A stretch of 64,000 bases of DNA from Streptomyces hygroscopicus subsp. hygroscopicus (GTDB lineage Bacteria > Actinomycetota > Actinomycetes > Streptomycetales > Streptomycetaceae). The stretch spans positions 42,094 to 106,093 of the forward strand of contig NZ_BBOX01000007.1 in assembly GCF_001553455.1 (NCBI RefSeq), written 5' to 3'. Under the pieces are notes generated by a model that searched no databases, was not told the DNA's origin, and saw nothing but the letters and a program-made list of their open reading frames with translations. A program made the position numbers and the translations under genes. Of this stretch, positions 51,990 to 61,192 are shown in pieces (position 1 is the stretch's first letter; each line of letters opens with the position of its first letter).

Positions 51990-52170
51990 GCGGGAGTTCG
52001 TACGGAAGAGTCCGGTCGGAAGAGCGCGGACGGAAGAGCCTGGTCGGTACGGTCCCAAGACTCCGGTCGGTACGGTCCCAGAACTCCGCTCGGTACGGCC
52101 GGGAGAGTCCGGTCGGTACGGCCGGGAGAGTCCGGTCGGTACGGCCGGGAGGGTCCCTCGGGAGAGTGCG
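51990..52170. repeat. 23-24 bp tandem repeats downstream of the P450 gene
   Basis: Units of the type GGTCGGTACGGCCGGGAGAG recur at least three times nearly unchanged (about 52100-52160). Looser copies ending in CCCAAGACTCC and GGAAGAGCC precede them from about 52015. Confidence 0.85.
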
Positions 52171-52200
52171 GGTCCGCTCACCGGAAACACCCGCGCGTAC

Positions 52201-52300
52201 TCAAAGACACTCAAAGACACTCTCAGACGCGCTGAGACGCGCTGAGACGCGCTGAGACGCGCTGAGACGCACTCAGAGGCACCCGGAAGCACTCAGAAGC
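52201..52300. repeat. Ten-unit 10-bp repeat that includes a gene's stop codon
   Basis: Ten consecutive decamers fill 52201-52300 in register: two TCAAAGACAC, one TCTCAGACGC, four identical GCTGAGACGC, then ACTCAGAGGC, ACCCGGAAGC and ACTCAGAAGC. The last decamer contains the TGA stop (52293-52295) of the SnoaL-like gene. The 10-bp period does not preserve reading frame but is close to one helical turn. Confidence 0.9.
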
Positions 52301-52667
52301 GATCGGCCATCTGCTCACGTTCGCGCGGGGGCTCGTACGGCGTGGGCCAGAAATCGGTGATCGTCTGGATCCGGCCGTCCGGCGCGGCCGTGAAGAAGCT
52401 GATCGCCTGCGTCTCCTCCTCGTCCACGCTGAAGCGCACCCAGGAGACCGCCTGCTCGCCGTCGGCGACGACGCGCTCGATCTCCAGGCTCCACTCGCCG
52501 ACGCACTCGGCGTTGAAGCGGACCACCGCGTCCCGGCCGAGCACCCGCTCGCGGGTCTGCGGAAGCTCGTAGCGGACGTCGTCGGCGAGGGTGGCGCCGA
52601 ACGCCCGCCAGTCCCTGGCCTGGGCCGTTGCCCAGTACGTCTCCACCGTCGCGCCTATGTCGGCCAT
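52293..52667 (-). CDS. SnoaL/NTF2-like protein
   Basis: In this 124-residue protein a cone-shaped alpha+beta barrel is indicated by VETYWATAQARDWRAFGATL, VLGRDAVVRFNAECVGEWSL and VRFSVDEEETQAISFFTAAP. NTF2-like proteins are enzymes (cyclases, isomerases) or small-molecule binders; a specific role is not apparent. ATG 52667 has GGAGGGGAG directly upstream; the frame to 52916 is antisense to the S9 peptidase. The stop is contained in the 10-bp repeat array. Confidence 0.87.
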   Translation of the reverse strand: MADIGATVETYWATAQARDWRAFGATLADDVRYELPQTRERVLGRDAVVRFNAECVGEWSLEIERVVADGEQAVSWVRFSVDEEETQAISFFTAAPDGRIQTITDFWPTPYEPPREREQMADRF

Positions 52668-52774
52668 CGGCTCCCCTCCCGGTGTGCGGCCGCCGTCCAT
52701 CCCGCCGGGAACGTTATCCACAGGCGCGGGGCAACGCCAGCACGTATGTCGGGGTGCGGCGCAGAATGGTGGGC

Positions 52775-54622
52775 ATGACTGAGAGCACGGAGTCCATGCC
52801 GGACTGGGAAAAGCGCTTCCGGGCGCCGCGAGTGGGGCTGCCCGACTGGGCGGAGGAGGCCCCGGACCGCTCGCTGTTCGTCTCGAACGCCACGGGCACG
52901 TACGAGCTGTACGCATGGGACCGGGCGACCGGTGCGCAGCGGCAGGTCACGGACCGGCCGAACGGGACGACCGACGGTGTCCTGTCCCCGGACGGCCGGT
53001 GGATCTGGTGGTTCTCGGACACCGACGGCGATGAGTTCGGGGTGTGGCTGCGCCAGCCGTTCAGCGGCGGCGAGGGGGACGAGCGCCCGGCCGACGAGCC
53101 CGCGACCCCCGGTCTTGAGCCCTCCTACCCGGCGGGGCTCGCCCTGGGCCGCGACGGCACGGCGGTCGTCGGGCGCTCCACCGACGAGGACGGCTCGACC
53201 ATCCATGTGGTGCGGCCGGGCCGCGAGCCCGAGGAGATCTACCGGCACCGCGAATCCGCCGGAGTGGGCGACCTCTCCCATGACGGGACGCTGATCGCGA
53301 TCGAGCACACCGAGCACGGCGACGCCATGCACTCGGCGATCCGGGTCGTGCGGCTGGACGGGACGGCCGTCGCGGAGCTGGACGACACCAAGGGCGGCGC
53401 CGAGGAGCTGGGCCTGTCCGTGATGGGCTTCGCGCCCGTCGAGGGGGACACCCGGCTGCTGGTCGGGCACCAGCGGCGCGGCCGTTGGGAGCCGATGGTG
53501 TGGGATCCGCTGACCGGTGTGGAGACCGCGCTGGCGATCGACCTGCCCGGTGACGTGGGGGCGGGCTGGTTCCCGGACGGATCGGCGCTGCTGGTCGAGC
53601 ACAGCCACCAGGCGCGCAGCGAGCTGTGGCGGTACGACCTCGCCTCCGGCGAGCTGGTCCGCCTGGAGACCCCGGCGGGGACGATCTCGGGTGCCACGGC
53701 GCGTCCGGACGGCACGGTGGAGTTCCTGTGGTCGTCGGCCGAGAAGCCGCCCCAGGTGCGGTCCACGAGCGGGCGGACCGTGCTGGACCCGCCCGGTTTC
53801 ACGGCCCCGGAGTCGGTGCCGGTCACCGACGCCTGGGTGGACGGCCCGGGCGGGCGGGTGCACGCGCTCGTGCAGAAGCCCGCGGGCGAGGGCCCCTTCC
53901 CGACGGTCTTCGACATCCACGGCGGGCCGACCTGGCATGACAGCGACGCCTTCGCGGCGGGCCCCGCGGCCTGGGTCGACCACGGCTTCGCCGTGGTCCG
54001 GGTCAACTACCGCGGCTCGACCGGCTACGGGCGGGCGTGGACGGACGCGCTCAAGCACCGCGTCGGGCTGATCGAGTTGGAGGACATCGCGGCCGTGCGG
54101 GAGTGGGCGGTGGCCTCCGGGCTCGCCGACCCCGAGCGGCTGGTGCTGGCCGGCGGTTCATGGGGCGGCTATCTCACGCTGCTGGGGCTCGGCACCCAGC
54201 CGGATGCCTGGGCGGTGGGGCTGGCCGCGGTCCCGGTCGCGGACTATGTGACGGCGTACCACGACGAGATGGAGGCCCTGAAGGCGATGGACCGCACCCT
54301 GCTGGGCGGCACCCCGGAGGAGGTGCCGGAGCGGTTCGAGGCGTCGTCCCCGCTGACCTATGTGGACCGGGTGCGGGCGCCCGTCTACATCTCGGCGGGG
54401 GTGAACGACCCCCGCTGCCCCATACGGCAGATCGAGAACTATGTGGAGCGGCTCGAGCAGCGCGGCGCCCCGCATGAGGTCTACCGCTATGACGCGGGGC
54501 ACGGCTCGCTGGTCGTCGAGGAGCGGATCAAGCAGTTGCGCTTGGAGATCGAGTTCGCTCGGCGTCATCTGGGCTCCGGTCCGGATCCGGCGCCGTCGGA
54601 GCCGTCGGCTCGGGCGGTGTGA
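52775..54622 (+). CDS. S9-family serine peptidase (prolyl oligopeptidase type)
   Basis: This 615-residue protein has an N-terminal beta-propeller of WD40/PD40-like repeats (GVLSPDGRWIWWFSDTDGDE, ALGRDGTAVVGRSTDEDGST, GWFPDGSALLVEHSHQARS). It is followed by an alpha/beta hydrolase with the nucleophile in LAGGSWGGYLTLLG (Ser462), Asp in SAGVNDPRCPIRQ (near 544) and His in RYDAGHGSLVVEE (near 575). It likely removes dipeptides or cleaves short peptides in the cytoplasm. ATG 52775 is used; ATG 52766 is an alternative. The last 95 bases overlap the SURF1 gene on the other strand. Confidence 0.95.
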   Translation: MTESTESMPDWEKRFRAPRVGLPDWAEEAPDRSLFVSNATGTYELYAWDRATGAQRQVTDRPNGTTDGVLSPDGRWIWWFSDTDGDEFGVWLRQPFSGGEGDERPADEPATPGLEPSYPAGLALGRDGTAVVGRSTDEDGSTIHVVRPGREPEEIYRHRESAGVGDLSHDGTLIAIEHTEHGDAMHSAIRVVRLDGTAVAELDDTKGGAEELGLSVMGFAPVEGDTRLLVGHQRRGRWEPMVWDPLTGVETALAIDLPGDVGAGWFPDGSALLVEHSHQARSELWRYDLASGELVRLETPAGTISGATARPDGTVEFLWSSAEKPPQVRSTSGRTVLDPPGFTAPESVPVTDAWVDGPGGRVHALVQKPAGEGPFPTVFDIHGGPTWHDSDAFAAGPAAWVDHGFAVVRVNYRGSTGYGRAWTDALKHRVGLIELEDIAAVREWAVASGLADPERLVLAGGSWGGYLTLLGLGTQPDAWAVGLAAVPVADYVTAYHDEMEALKAMDRTLLGGTPEEVPERFEASSPLTYVDRVRAPVYISAGVNDPRCPIRQIENYVERLEQRGAPHEVYRYDAGHGSLVVEERIKQLRLEIEFARRHLGSGPDPAPSEPSARAV

Positions 54623-55418
54623 TGCCGAGGGCCAGGTCGCGGGCCGTCTCGGCCTCGCGACGGAACAGCCGGAACCACATGAAGAGCACGAAGCCGGCGA
54701 AGACGAACCACTCCCCGGTGTAACCCAGGTTCTGGAACGCCTTGATGTCGAGCCCGGTGCCCTCCGCCGCCCTGGGGGGCACCGGCTTCAGGGCCCCGGG
54801 AGCCTCGGAGGAGGTGACCCAGGCGTCGTACACCTGGTACGGCACCAGGTTGACCAGGGAGGCAGCGCTGATCATGCCCAATTGGCCGCGGGGGAGGCCG
54901 CCGCGTGTGTTCACCCCGTCGCTGCCCTGGTGCTCGGACGCCTGCAGCGCCCCGGTGACGGTCACCTCACCGGAGGGGGGCGCGGGCACCTTGGCGGTGG
55001 CCGCCGGATCGTCGGCGTCGCCGGGGAGCCAGCCCCGGACGACGGGCAGCGCCTTGTTCCCGTCCTTGCCCCCGTCCCCGTCCTTGCCCCCGTCGACGCG
55101 GAGCAGGGTCAGCACATAGAAGCCGTCGCGGTCGTCCAGCCGCCGGTCGGGCACGAGGAGTTGATGGGCGGTGTCGTATCGGCCGGTCGCGGTCGCCCGC
55201 TCCCCGGAGGTCTTGGCGGTGACCGGCAGCAGATCGCGCAGCGGCCGGGCCGCGGCCCGCTGCTCAGCGGACGCCTCGTTCCGCTGCTCGTTATGGGTGT
55301 TGACGCGCGTCTCGAAGCGGCTGAGCTGCCAGCTGCCCATGAAGAGGCAGACCGGGATCGCCAGCAGGGTGAACACGTTGATCACCCACCAGCGGGGTGT
55401 CAGCAGAAACCGATACAC
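54528..55418 (-). CDS. SURF1-family cytochrome oxidase assembly protein
   Basis: In this 296-residue protein an N-terminal helix (WVINVFTLLAIPVCLFMGSW) leads into QLSRFETRVNTH. The periplasmic domain contains the conserved VVRGWLPGDADDPAAT, followed near the C terminus by the second helix EWFVFAGFVLFMWFRLF. SURF1 aids insertion of heme a and maturation of aa3-type oxidase. A Gly/Asp/Lys insert (GGKDGDGGKDGNK) breaks the central domain. The C-terminal 32 residues (PEPTAPTAPDPDRSPDDAER and beyond) are encoded in the part that overlaps the S9 peptidase gene by 95 bases. Confidence 0.92.
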   Translation of the reverse strand: MYRFLLTPRWWVINVFTLLAIPVCLFMGSWQLSRFETRVNTHNEQRNEASAEQRAAARPLRDLLPVTAKTSGERATATGRYDTAHQLLVPDRRLDDRDGFYVLTLLRVDGGKDGDGGKDGNKALPVVRGWLPGDADDPAATAKVPAPPSGEVTVTGALQASEHQGSDGVNTRGGLPRGQLGMISAASLVNLVPYQVYDAWVTSSEAPGALKPVPPRAAEGTGLDIKAFQNLGYTGEWFVFAGFVLFMWFRLFRREAETARDLALGITPPEPTAPTAPDPDRSPDDAERTRSPSATA

Positions 55419-55429
55419 ACCCCCACGGT

Positions 55430-55985
55430 ACGGGCTTCACGTCGGGGCCCCGGCGGCGGGGCCGCCCCATACACCCCCGCGCCCCGGCCTCGTACGCCCC
55501 CGCGCCCCGGTCCCCGGCACCCGCCGTGGCGCCGCGTGGCACTCCGTGGCGCTCCCTGGCCCGCCCGGACCGCTGCGGAACCTCCCCGGGCGCGGGGCCC
55601 CGGAAGGCCACCACCCCGGGAGCCTCAGCCACACGCCGGAGCTTCGGCCGACCGCCCCGGGGCGGTCGGCCCTCGGCGAGAGCCCAGCCGCCCCGCCGGG
55701 GCCCCGGCCACCGCCCCGGGGCTCAGCCGCCACTCGGCTCCGGAGCTTCGGGCACCGACCGGGAGCTCGAGCCACCGCCCGTGGCTGCGGCCGCCGACCG
55801 GGAGCCCGAGCCACCGTCCGTGGCTGCGGCCGCCGACCGGGAGCCCGAGCCACCAGCCCCGCACCGTCCCGGAGCGCCAGCCACCACGCCCGTACGCCAC
55901 GGGGCGTCGGCCACCACTCCGGAGCTGGGGCTGCCGACCCGGAGCTCCGGCCACCATCCGTGGCTGGAGCCGCCGTTCGGTGGCC
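55430..55985. repeat. Repeat-rich gap with a 39-bp tandem unit
   Basis: Two nearly identical 39-bp units at 55763-55801 and 55802-55840, with a partial third at 55841, begin GAGCCCGAGCCACCGTCCGT. Looser copies of GCCACCACTCCGGAGCT and similar motifs cover the rest. The unit is a multiple of three and reads in one frame as 13-residue repeats, but I see no gene here. Confidence 0.8.
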
Positions 55986-57449
55986 CTAGGGGGCCGCCAG
56001 CAGACCGGTACGGTAAATCGTTCCGGCGCAGGCGTCGCCGATCGTCACACTCGCCGCGGCCGGGTCGCCCGCCTCCGGGGTATGGCTGACCAGGACGCTC
56101 GCGTCCTGCGGCTCACCGCCACCGCCCGGGGTGCCGCCTGGATCGCCCGTGCTGGGGCCGTCCTGCGGCCCGTCCTGGGCCGCGTCCGTGGTCGGATCGG
56201 GGGTCGGTGTGCCGGTGGTGGAGCAGCCGCTGGTGCCGCCGCCCGACGCCGGGATCCAGGCGAACTTGACCTCGTACGCCTGGCCCGGCTTGAGGATGAG
56301 CGTGCCCGGCTGGGTGGAGGGGTCGGGCAGCCCGGCCGCCGCGTCCCCCGCCGTATGGTCGACGACGAAGATCTGCGAGGAGTTCGCACCGCCCTGGGCG
56401 CTCACGCCCACCGATCCGCTGCCCTCGACGGTGCAGGTCTCGTTCGAGGTGTTCACCACGCGGAACGAGCCGTAGACCCGGCCCTCGGCGTCCGCCGCCC
56501 CGACCGACCCGGCGCCACCGCTGGTGAGCTGGGTGCGGCTGCAGGTGGGGGAGGTGGCGTTCAGCGTGTTGGAGGGGTCGGGGGCGGTACCGCCGGAGCC
56601 GCCGTCCTCGTGCTTCGGCGGCTTGTGCTTCCCCTTGTCCTTGTCCTTGCCCTTGTCGCGCTTGTCCTGCTCGACCGTGTCGGCGGGCCCGTCCGAGCCC
56701 TTGCCGCCGCTGCCCTCACTGTGCCGACCGCCGTTGGTCCCGGGGGTGCGGTGGCTACTGGCGGCGTTGGCCGGGCGGTCGTCCGCTCTGTCGCTCTGGG
56801 TCGCGACGTGCACCAGCGCCGGTACGGCCGCGCAGCCGAGCACCACCGTCGCCACGGCCCCGACCAGGGCCTGGCGCCGCCGCGCACGGCGGGCGGGCAC
56901 GGCGCGCCGCAGATGGTCGAGGGAGTCGGGAGACGGTTCGAGCTCGTCGACGGCGCGGTGCAGCAGCCGCCGCAGCGCCTCCTCGTCCTCACCGCCGGGT
57001 TCGTCGTCGTCCAGTTGGAGGCGGAGGGGCGTCACCCGCCCAGGGCCGGACCCGGCGGCCTTACCGGAGTCACCGGCCGCAGAGGGTCCTGGGGAATTCG
57101 TGGGCTCGCCGGACTTCCGGGCGGCCGGGAACCGCCTGGTCTCCCCCGACTGCCCCGCTTCCGCCGGTTCCCTGGTTTCCGCAGGTTCCCTGGCCGCCGC
57201 CTCCGCAGGCTCCCTGGTCTCCGCGGACTCCCTGGTCTCCGCAGAGTCCCTGGCCTTCGCCTCCGTCGACTCCCCTGCCTCCCTGGTCTCCGCCAGTTGC
57301 TTGGCCTCCCCGACCTCCTTGGTCTCCGCGGACTCCCGGGTCTCCGCCTCCGTCGACTCCCCGGCCTCCGCGGACCCCGTGGATTCGGGCTCGTGGCGGT
57401 GCCGCCGGCCGGGTTCACCCGGGTCCGGCGTAAATGTGGTGTGGTTCAT
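55986..57449 (-). CDS. Membrane protein coupled to the SigE-family sigma factor, with a DUF4232-like C terminus
   Basis: This is a 487-residue protein. Residues 20-110 are charged repeats (AETREAGESTEAKARDSAET). A helical segment, DEEALRRLLHRAVDELEPSP, continues with DSLDHLRRAVPARRARRRQA and leads to one membrane helix (LVGAVATVVLGCAAVPALV). The exterior part has a Lys-rich linker and a C-terminal beta domain with paired Cys (SPTCSRTQLTSGGAGSVGA; VVNTSNETCTVEG), similar to DUF4232 cell-surface proteins. It starts within the sigma gene stop (ATGA). The layout suggests a regulator or effector of the sigma factor, possibly an anti-sigma factor, but the N-terminal part lacks a clear zinc anti-sigma motif. 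Confidence 0.75.
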   Translation of the reverse strand: MNHTTFTPDPGEPGRRHRHEPESTGSAEAGESTEAETRESAETKEVGEAKQLAETREAGESTEAKARDSAETRESAETREPAEAAAREPAETREPAEAGQSGETRRFPAARKSGEPTNSPGPSAAGDSGKAAGSGPGRVTPLRLQLDDDEPGGEDEEALRRLLHRAVDELEPSPDSLDHLRRAVPARRARRRQALVGAVATVVLGCAAVPALVHVATQSDRADDRPANAASSHRTPGTNGGRHSEGSGGKGSDGPADTVEQDKRDKGKDKDKGKHKPPKHEDGGSGGTAPDPSNTLNATSPTCSRTQLTSGGAGSVGAADAEGRVYGSFRVVNTSNETCTVEGSGSVGVSAQGGANSSQIFVVDHTAGDAAAGLPDPSTQPGTLILKPGQAYEVKFAWIPASGGGTSGCSTTGTPTPDPTTDAAQDGPQDGPSTGDPGGTPGGGGEPQDASVLVSHTPEAGDPAAASVTIGDACAGTIYRTGLLAAP

Positions 57450-58105
57450 GCCGGAGCCTCCATGGCGACGCGGAGCGCCGCGATGCCGCGCGAGCCGTAT
57501 GCCTTGACCGAGCCGAGCGATATGCCCAGCGTCTCGGCCACCTGGGCCTCGGTCATATCGGCGAAGTAGCGCAGCACGAGAACCTCGCGCTGGCGGCGCT
57601 GAAGTCCCCTCATCGCCTTGATCAGTTGATCGCGTTCGAGCTGTTCGTACGCCCCCTCCTCGGCACTGGCCATATCGGGCATCGGCTTGGAGAGCAGCTT
57701 CAGCCCGAGAATGCGCCGACGCAGCGCGGAGCGGGAGAGATTGACGACCGTCTGCCGCAGATAGGCGAGGGTCTTCTCTGGATCCCGGACTCTCTTGCGC
57801 GCCGAGTGCACACGGATGAACGCTTCCTGCACGACGTCCTCGCAGGACGCGGTGTCGTCGAGGAGGAGCGCGGCGAGACCCAGGAGCGACCGGTAATGGG
57901 CGCGGTAGGTCTCGGTGAGGTGATCGACTGTGGTGCCCGCTGCCATCGCGTCGTCAGTGTCCTCGCGCCCTGTGGTGATGTGCGCGGGGCGGGCCGTCGG
58001 CCATGGCGCGATCACCGGCATGCCACCTGGAGTGCGTGAGCGCGGGGGGCGTACCGCCACGCTGCCGCGCCCTGAAACCGTTGCGATGCCGAATACCTCT
58101 GCCAC
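57446..58105 (-). CDS. SigE-family ECF RNA polymerase sigma factor
   Basis: In this 219-residue sigma factor, region 2 is YRSLLGLAALLLDDTASCED then VVQEAFIRVH, with TLAYLRQTVVNLSRSALRRR at its end. Region 4 is LPxRQREVL-like (LQRRQREVLVLRYFADMTEA), then QVAETLGISLGSVKAYGSRG. This belongs to the SigE family of ECF factors widespread in Streptomyces. The N-terminal ~55 residues before region 2 are extra; the GTG at 58105 is the start favoured by resemblance to relatives, with internal ATG (MAAGTTVDH) as the alternative. It overlaps the downstream membrane protein gene by four bases. Its own target genes are unknown. Confidence 0.9.
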   Translation of the reverse strand: MAEVFGIATVSGRGSVAVRPPRSRTPGGMPVIAPWPTARPAHITTGREDTDDAMAAGTTVDHLTETYRAHYRSLLGLAALLLDDTASCEDVVQEAFIRVHSARKRVRDPEKTLAYLRQTVVNLSRSALRRRILGLKLLSKPMPDMASAEEGAYEQLERDQLIKAMRGLQRRQREVLVLRYFADMTEAQVAETLGISLGSVKAYGSRGIAALRVAMEAPA

Positions 58106-58430
58106 GCCTGTTGGACACGCCGCCCCCTGTCAGGGTTGTACGCGTGAGGCACCGCGTTTGACGATGCGTTCAATGCCCCCATGCGCACCAACTCTTCCCT
58201 AATGCCCCAGTTGTCCCAGCGCCCACTGCGGGGCGGCTGGAAAGACGCTCCCCGCCTGCTGCTGGTTGCAGCGGACGGGGAGTGAAACATCCATCAGATC
58301 AACGGCCCAGCTCAGCTGGTCCAGGCCAGTGACACGCGCACAGGATATTCACATCTATCGGGCGGCGCACTGCCGAAACGTCACTTTAAGACCGTCCCTC
58401 ACCTTACGACGACCCGGCCCTCTCACTTGC
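58106..58430. other. Intergenic region between asd and the sigma gene
   Basis: About 325 bases upstream of the sigma gene. It is less GC-rich near 58330-58400 (TATTCACATCTATCGGG) and probably holds the sigma gene promoter. I see no gene; frames crossing it lack binding sites. Confidence 0.4.
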
Positions 58431-58532
58431 GGTGGGTCCTCCTTGCCGGTGGACCCTCCTCGCCGGTGGACCCTGCTCGCCGGTGGACCCTCCTCGCCGG
58501 TGGACCCTCCTCGCCGGTGGGTCCTCACCTGG
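58431..58532. repeat. 17-bp minisatellite running into the asd stop codon
   Basis: Five full 17-bp units of GGTGGACCCTCCTCGCC type begin at 58431 (then 58448, 58465, 58482, 58499). A sixth at 58516-58532 matches the first eleven bases and contains the asd TGA (58525-58527). Unit length is not a multiple of three. Confidence 0.9.
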
Positions 58533-59634
58533 CCGCGGCCCCGGCGGCCAGCTCGGCCGCGACGACCTCCGCGATCTGCGCGGTGTTCAGCGCCGCGCCC
58601 TTGCGCAGGTTGTCACCGCAGACGAACAGCTCGAGCGCCTTCGGGTCGTCCAGCGACCGCCGTACCCGGCCCACCCAGGTGGGATCGGTGCCCACGGCGT
58701 CGGCGGGGGTCGGGAACTCGCCCTCGGCCGGATCGTCGCACAGCACCACCCCGGGGGCGCCCGCCAGGATCTCGTGTGCCGCCTCGACCGTCACCTCGTT
58801 CTCGAACCGCGCGTGCACGGCCAGCGAATGCGTGGTGATCACAGGCACCCGCACACAGGTCGCGGCGACCCTCAGCTCCGGCAGCCCCAGGATCTTGCGG
58901 GACTCGTTCCGCACCTTCAGCTCCTCGGAGGACCAGCCGTCCTCCTTGAGCGAACCGGCGAACGGCACCACGTTCAGCGCCATCGGCGCCGGGAACGGCC
59001 CGGTGTCGCCCACCGCCCGCCGTACGTCCCCGGGCTGGGTGCCCAGCTCCGTACCGGCGACCAGCGTGAGCTGCTCGCGCAGGGTGTCGATGCCTTCCTT
59101 GCCCGCGCCGGAGACCGCCTGGTACGAGGAGACGATCAGCTCGCTCAGCCCGAACTCGGCATGCAGCGCGCCCATCGCGACGATCATCGACAGCGTGGTG
59201 CAGTTGGGGTTGGCGATGATGCCGCGCGGGCGGACACGGGCCGCGTGCGCGTTCACCTCCGGCACCACCAGCGGGACGTCGGGGTCCATCCGGAAGGCGC
59301 CGGAGTTGTCGACCACCACCGCGCCCTTGCTCGCCGCGATGGGCGCCCACTGCGCGGAGACCTCGTCCGGTACGTCGAACATCGCGACGTCGACGCCCTC
59401 GAACGCCTCCTCGCTCAGCGCGACGACCTCGACCTGCTCACCCCGCACGGTCAGCTTCCGGCCGGCCGAGCGGGGCGAGGCGATCAGCCGGATCTCACCC
59501 CAGATATCGGCGCGCTCCGAGAGGATCGAGAGCATGACGGTGCCGACGGCGCCGGTGGCACCGACGACCGCGAGGGTCGGCTTGTCGCCACCGGCGGAAC
59601 CGGCAGCACCGGCGGCACCGCCGGAGCGGATCAT
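58525..59634 (-). CDS. asd: Aspartate-semialdehyde dehydrogenase
   Basis: This 369-residue enzyme reduces aspartyl phosphate to the semialdehyde in the lysine, methionine, threonine and diaminopimelate pathway. [18 protein letters not shown] is the NADP-binding loop, [20 protein letters not shown] holds the catalytic Cys near 144, and [20 protein letters not shown] plus [17 protein letters not shown] (catalytic His in the second) form the substrate region. A Gly/Ala-rich N-terminal extension of about 15 residues and an Ala-rich C-terminal tail are present. The ATG overlaps the ask stop (ATGA), so it is translationally coupled to ask. The stop is next to a 17-bp repeat. Confidence 0.97.
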   Translation of the reverse strand: MIRSGGAAGAAGSAGGDKPTLAVVGATGAVGTVMLSILSERADIWGEIRLIASPRSAGRKLTVRGEQVEVVALSEEAFEGVDVAMFDVPDEVSAQWAPIAASKGAVVVDNSGAFRMDPDVPLVVPEVNAHAARVRPRGIIANPNCTTLSMIVAMGALHAEFGLSELIVSSYQAVSGAGKEGIDTLREQLTLVAGTELGTQPGDVRRAVGDTGPFPAPMALNVVPFAGSLKEDGWSSEELKVRNESRKILGLPELRVAATCVRVPVITTHSLAVHARFENEVTVEAAHEILAGAPGVVLCDDPAEGEFPTPADAVGTDPTWVGRVRRSLDDPKALELFVCGDNLRKGAALNTAQIAEVVAAELAAGAAAR

Positions 59635-60911
59635 CGGCCGGTCCCTCCGTAGACCACCGCTTCGTCGCTCTCGCTGTCCAGACCGAAGGCGCTGTGCACC
59701 GCCACCACGGCGTCCTTCACATCGTCGGCGCGGGTGACGACCGAGATGCGGATCTCGGAGGTCGAGATCAGCTCGATGTTGACCCCGGCGTTCGACAGCG
59801 CCTCGAAGAAGGTCGCGGTGACCCCCGGGTTGGTGCGCATACCGGCACCGATCAGGGAGATCTTGGCGATCTGGTCGTCATAGCGCAGCGAGTCGAAGCC
59901 GATCACCGGCTTCGCCTTGGTCAGCGCCTCCATCGCCCGGTGGCCGTCCGTCTTGGGCAGCGTGAAGGAGATGTCGGTGAGCCCGGTCGACGCGGCGGAG
60001 ACGTTCTGCACCACCATGTCGATGTTGATCTCGGCGTCGGAGATGGTGCGGAAGATGGCCGCGGCCTCACCCGGCTTGTCCGGCACCCCGACGACCGTGA
60101 CCTTGGCCTCGGACGTGTCGTGCGCGACCCCGGAAATGATCGCCTGCTCCATGCCTTCTTCTCCTTCTCCCGCTTCCGGCCGGTTGCGCACCCAGGTGCC
60201 CTGGTGGCCGGAGAACGACGACCGTACGTGGATGGGGATGTTGTACCGGCGCGCGTACTCGACACAGCGCAGGTGCAGCACCTTGGAGCCGCTCGCGGCG
60301 AGCTCCAGCATGTCCTCGTACGGGATCTCGTTGATCTTGCGAGCCTTCTTCACCACCCGCGGATCGGCGGTGAACACGCCGTCCACATCGGTGTAGATCT
60401 CGCACACCTCGGCGTCCAGGGCCGCGGCCAGCGCGACCGCGGTGGTGTCCGAACCGCCCCGGCCGAGGGTGGTGATGTCCTTGCTCTCCTGGGACACGCC
60501 CTGGAAGCCCGCGACGATCGCGACCGCCCCGAGCTCGAGCGCGTCACGGATGCGCCCCGGCGTGACGTCGATGATCCGTGCTTTGTTGTGGACCGCGTCG
60601 GTGATGACTCCCGCCTGGCTGCCGGTGAACGACAGCGCCTCGTGCCCCAGGTTTTTGATCGCCATCGCCAGCAAGGCCATGGAGATCCGCTCTCCCGCGG
60701 TCAGCAGCATGTCGAACTCACGGCCGGCAGGAATCGGGGATACCTGTTCGGCGAGATCGATCAGCTCGTCCGTCGTGTCGCCCATCGCGGAGACCACGAC
60801 CACCACCTGGTGGCCGTTCTTCTTGGCTTCCACGATTCGCTTGGCAACCCGCTTGATGCCTTCGGCATCGGCAACGGAGGAGCCTCCGTACTTCTGCACG
60901 ACAAGGCCCAC
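59631..60911 (-). CDS. ask: Aspartokinase
   Basis: This 426-residue enzyme phosphorylates aspartate, the first step to lysine, threonine, methionine and diaminopimelate. The kinase domain starts [40 protein letters not shown] is the ATP-binding region, and two ACT domains follow ([20 protein letters not shown] and [20 protein letters not shown]). It starts at GTG 60911 after GAGGAGCG. An internal ATG at 60152 ([13 protein letters not shown]) with a GAGAAGGAGAAG site would yield the regulatory beta subunit of 173 residues, as known for actinobacterial LysC. It is the first gene of the ask-asd operon. Confidence 0.97.
   Translation of the reverse strand: MGLVVQKYGGSSVADAEGIKRVAKRIVEAKKNGHQVVVVVSAMGDTTDELIDLAEQVSPIPAGREFDMLLTAGERISMALLAMAIKNLGHEALSFTGSQAGVITDAVHNKARIIDVTPGRIRDALELGAVAIVAGFQGVSQESKDITTLGRGGSDTTAVALAAALDAEVCEIYTDVDGVFTADPRVVKKARKINEIPYEDMLELAASGSKVLHLRCVEYARRYNIPIHVRSSFSGHQGTWVRNRPEAGEGEEGMEQAIISGVAHDTSEAKVTVVGVPDKPGEAAAIFRTISDAEINIDMVVQNVSAASTGLTDISFTLPKTDGHRAMEALTKAKPVIGFDSLRYDDQIAKISLIGAGMRTNPGVTATFFEALSNAGVNIELISTSEIRISVVTRADDVKDAVVAVHSAFGLDSESDEAVVYGGTGR
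60152..60176 (-). promoter_or_regulatory. Internal ribosome-binding site for the aspartokinase beta subunit
   Basis: Just upstream (on the minus strand) of an in-frame ATG ending at 60152, the sequence contains GGAGAAGGAGAAG. This is strongly Shine-Dalgarno-like and makes a separate C-terminal ACT-domain subunit likely, as in Corynebacterium LysC. Confidence 0.7.
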
Positions 60912-61148
60912 GTGCGCTCCTCGCAGCTCTCAATAATGCGGTCGGCTCAGTCTAACGAGCGGCCGGAATTCGCCCTTCTAATATCACATAGCGAGACGAA
61001 AGCCTCACATAGTGACCAGAAACGGCCAGGGGTATCAAGCGGCGCACCGTCCACGCGCCAGCGAGATTCCCCGCAACCCTCCCACCCGCTCAGCGAGCAA
61101 CCCTGCCCGCTCACCGGCAAAGCACACGGGAACGTAACTCAGCTCACA

Positions 61149-61192
61149 GGCCCACGACCGCTCCGTGGCCGTCCGCGGAGCGGTCGTGGGCC
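61149..61192. terminator. Strong hairpin downstream of the DUF5063 gene
   Basis: A perfect 17-bp inverted repeat (GGCCCACGACCGCTCCG and its complement) with a 10-base loop separates the ask promoter side from the end of the recR-DUF5063 transcript. It follows the repeat tract and could end the minus-strand transcript. Confidence 0.85.

Noticed and set aside
54441..57569. 1042-codon plus-strand frame
   Set aside because: It runs antisense to SURF1 and the sigma-linked membrane protein and through repeat DNA, and consists of Gly/Arg/Pro runs.
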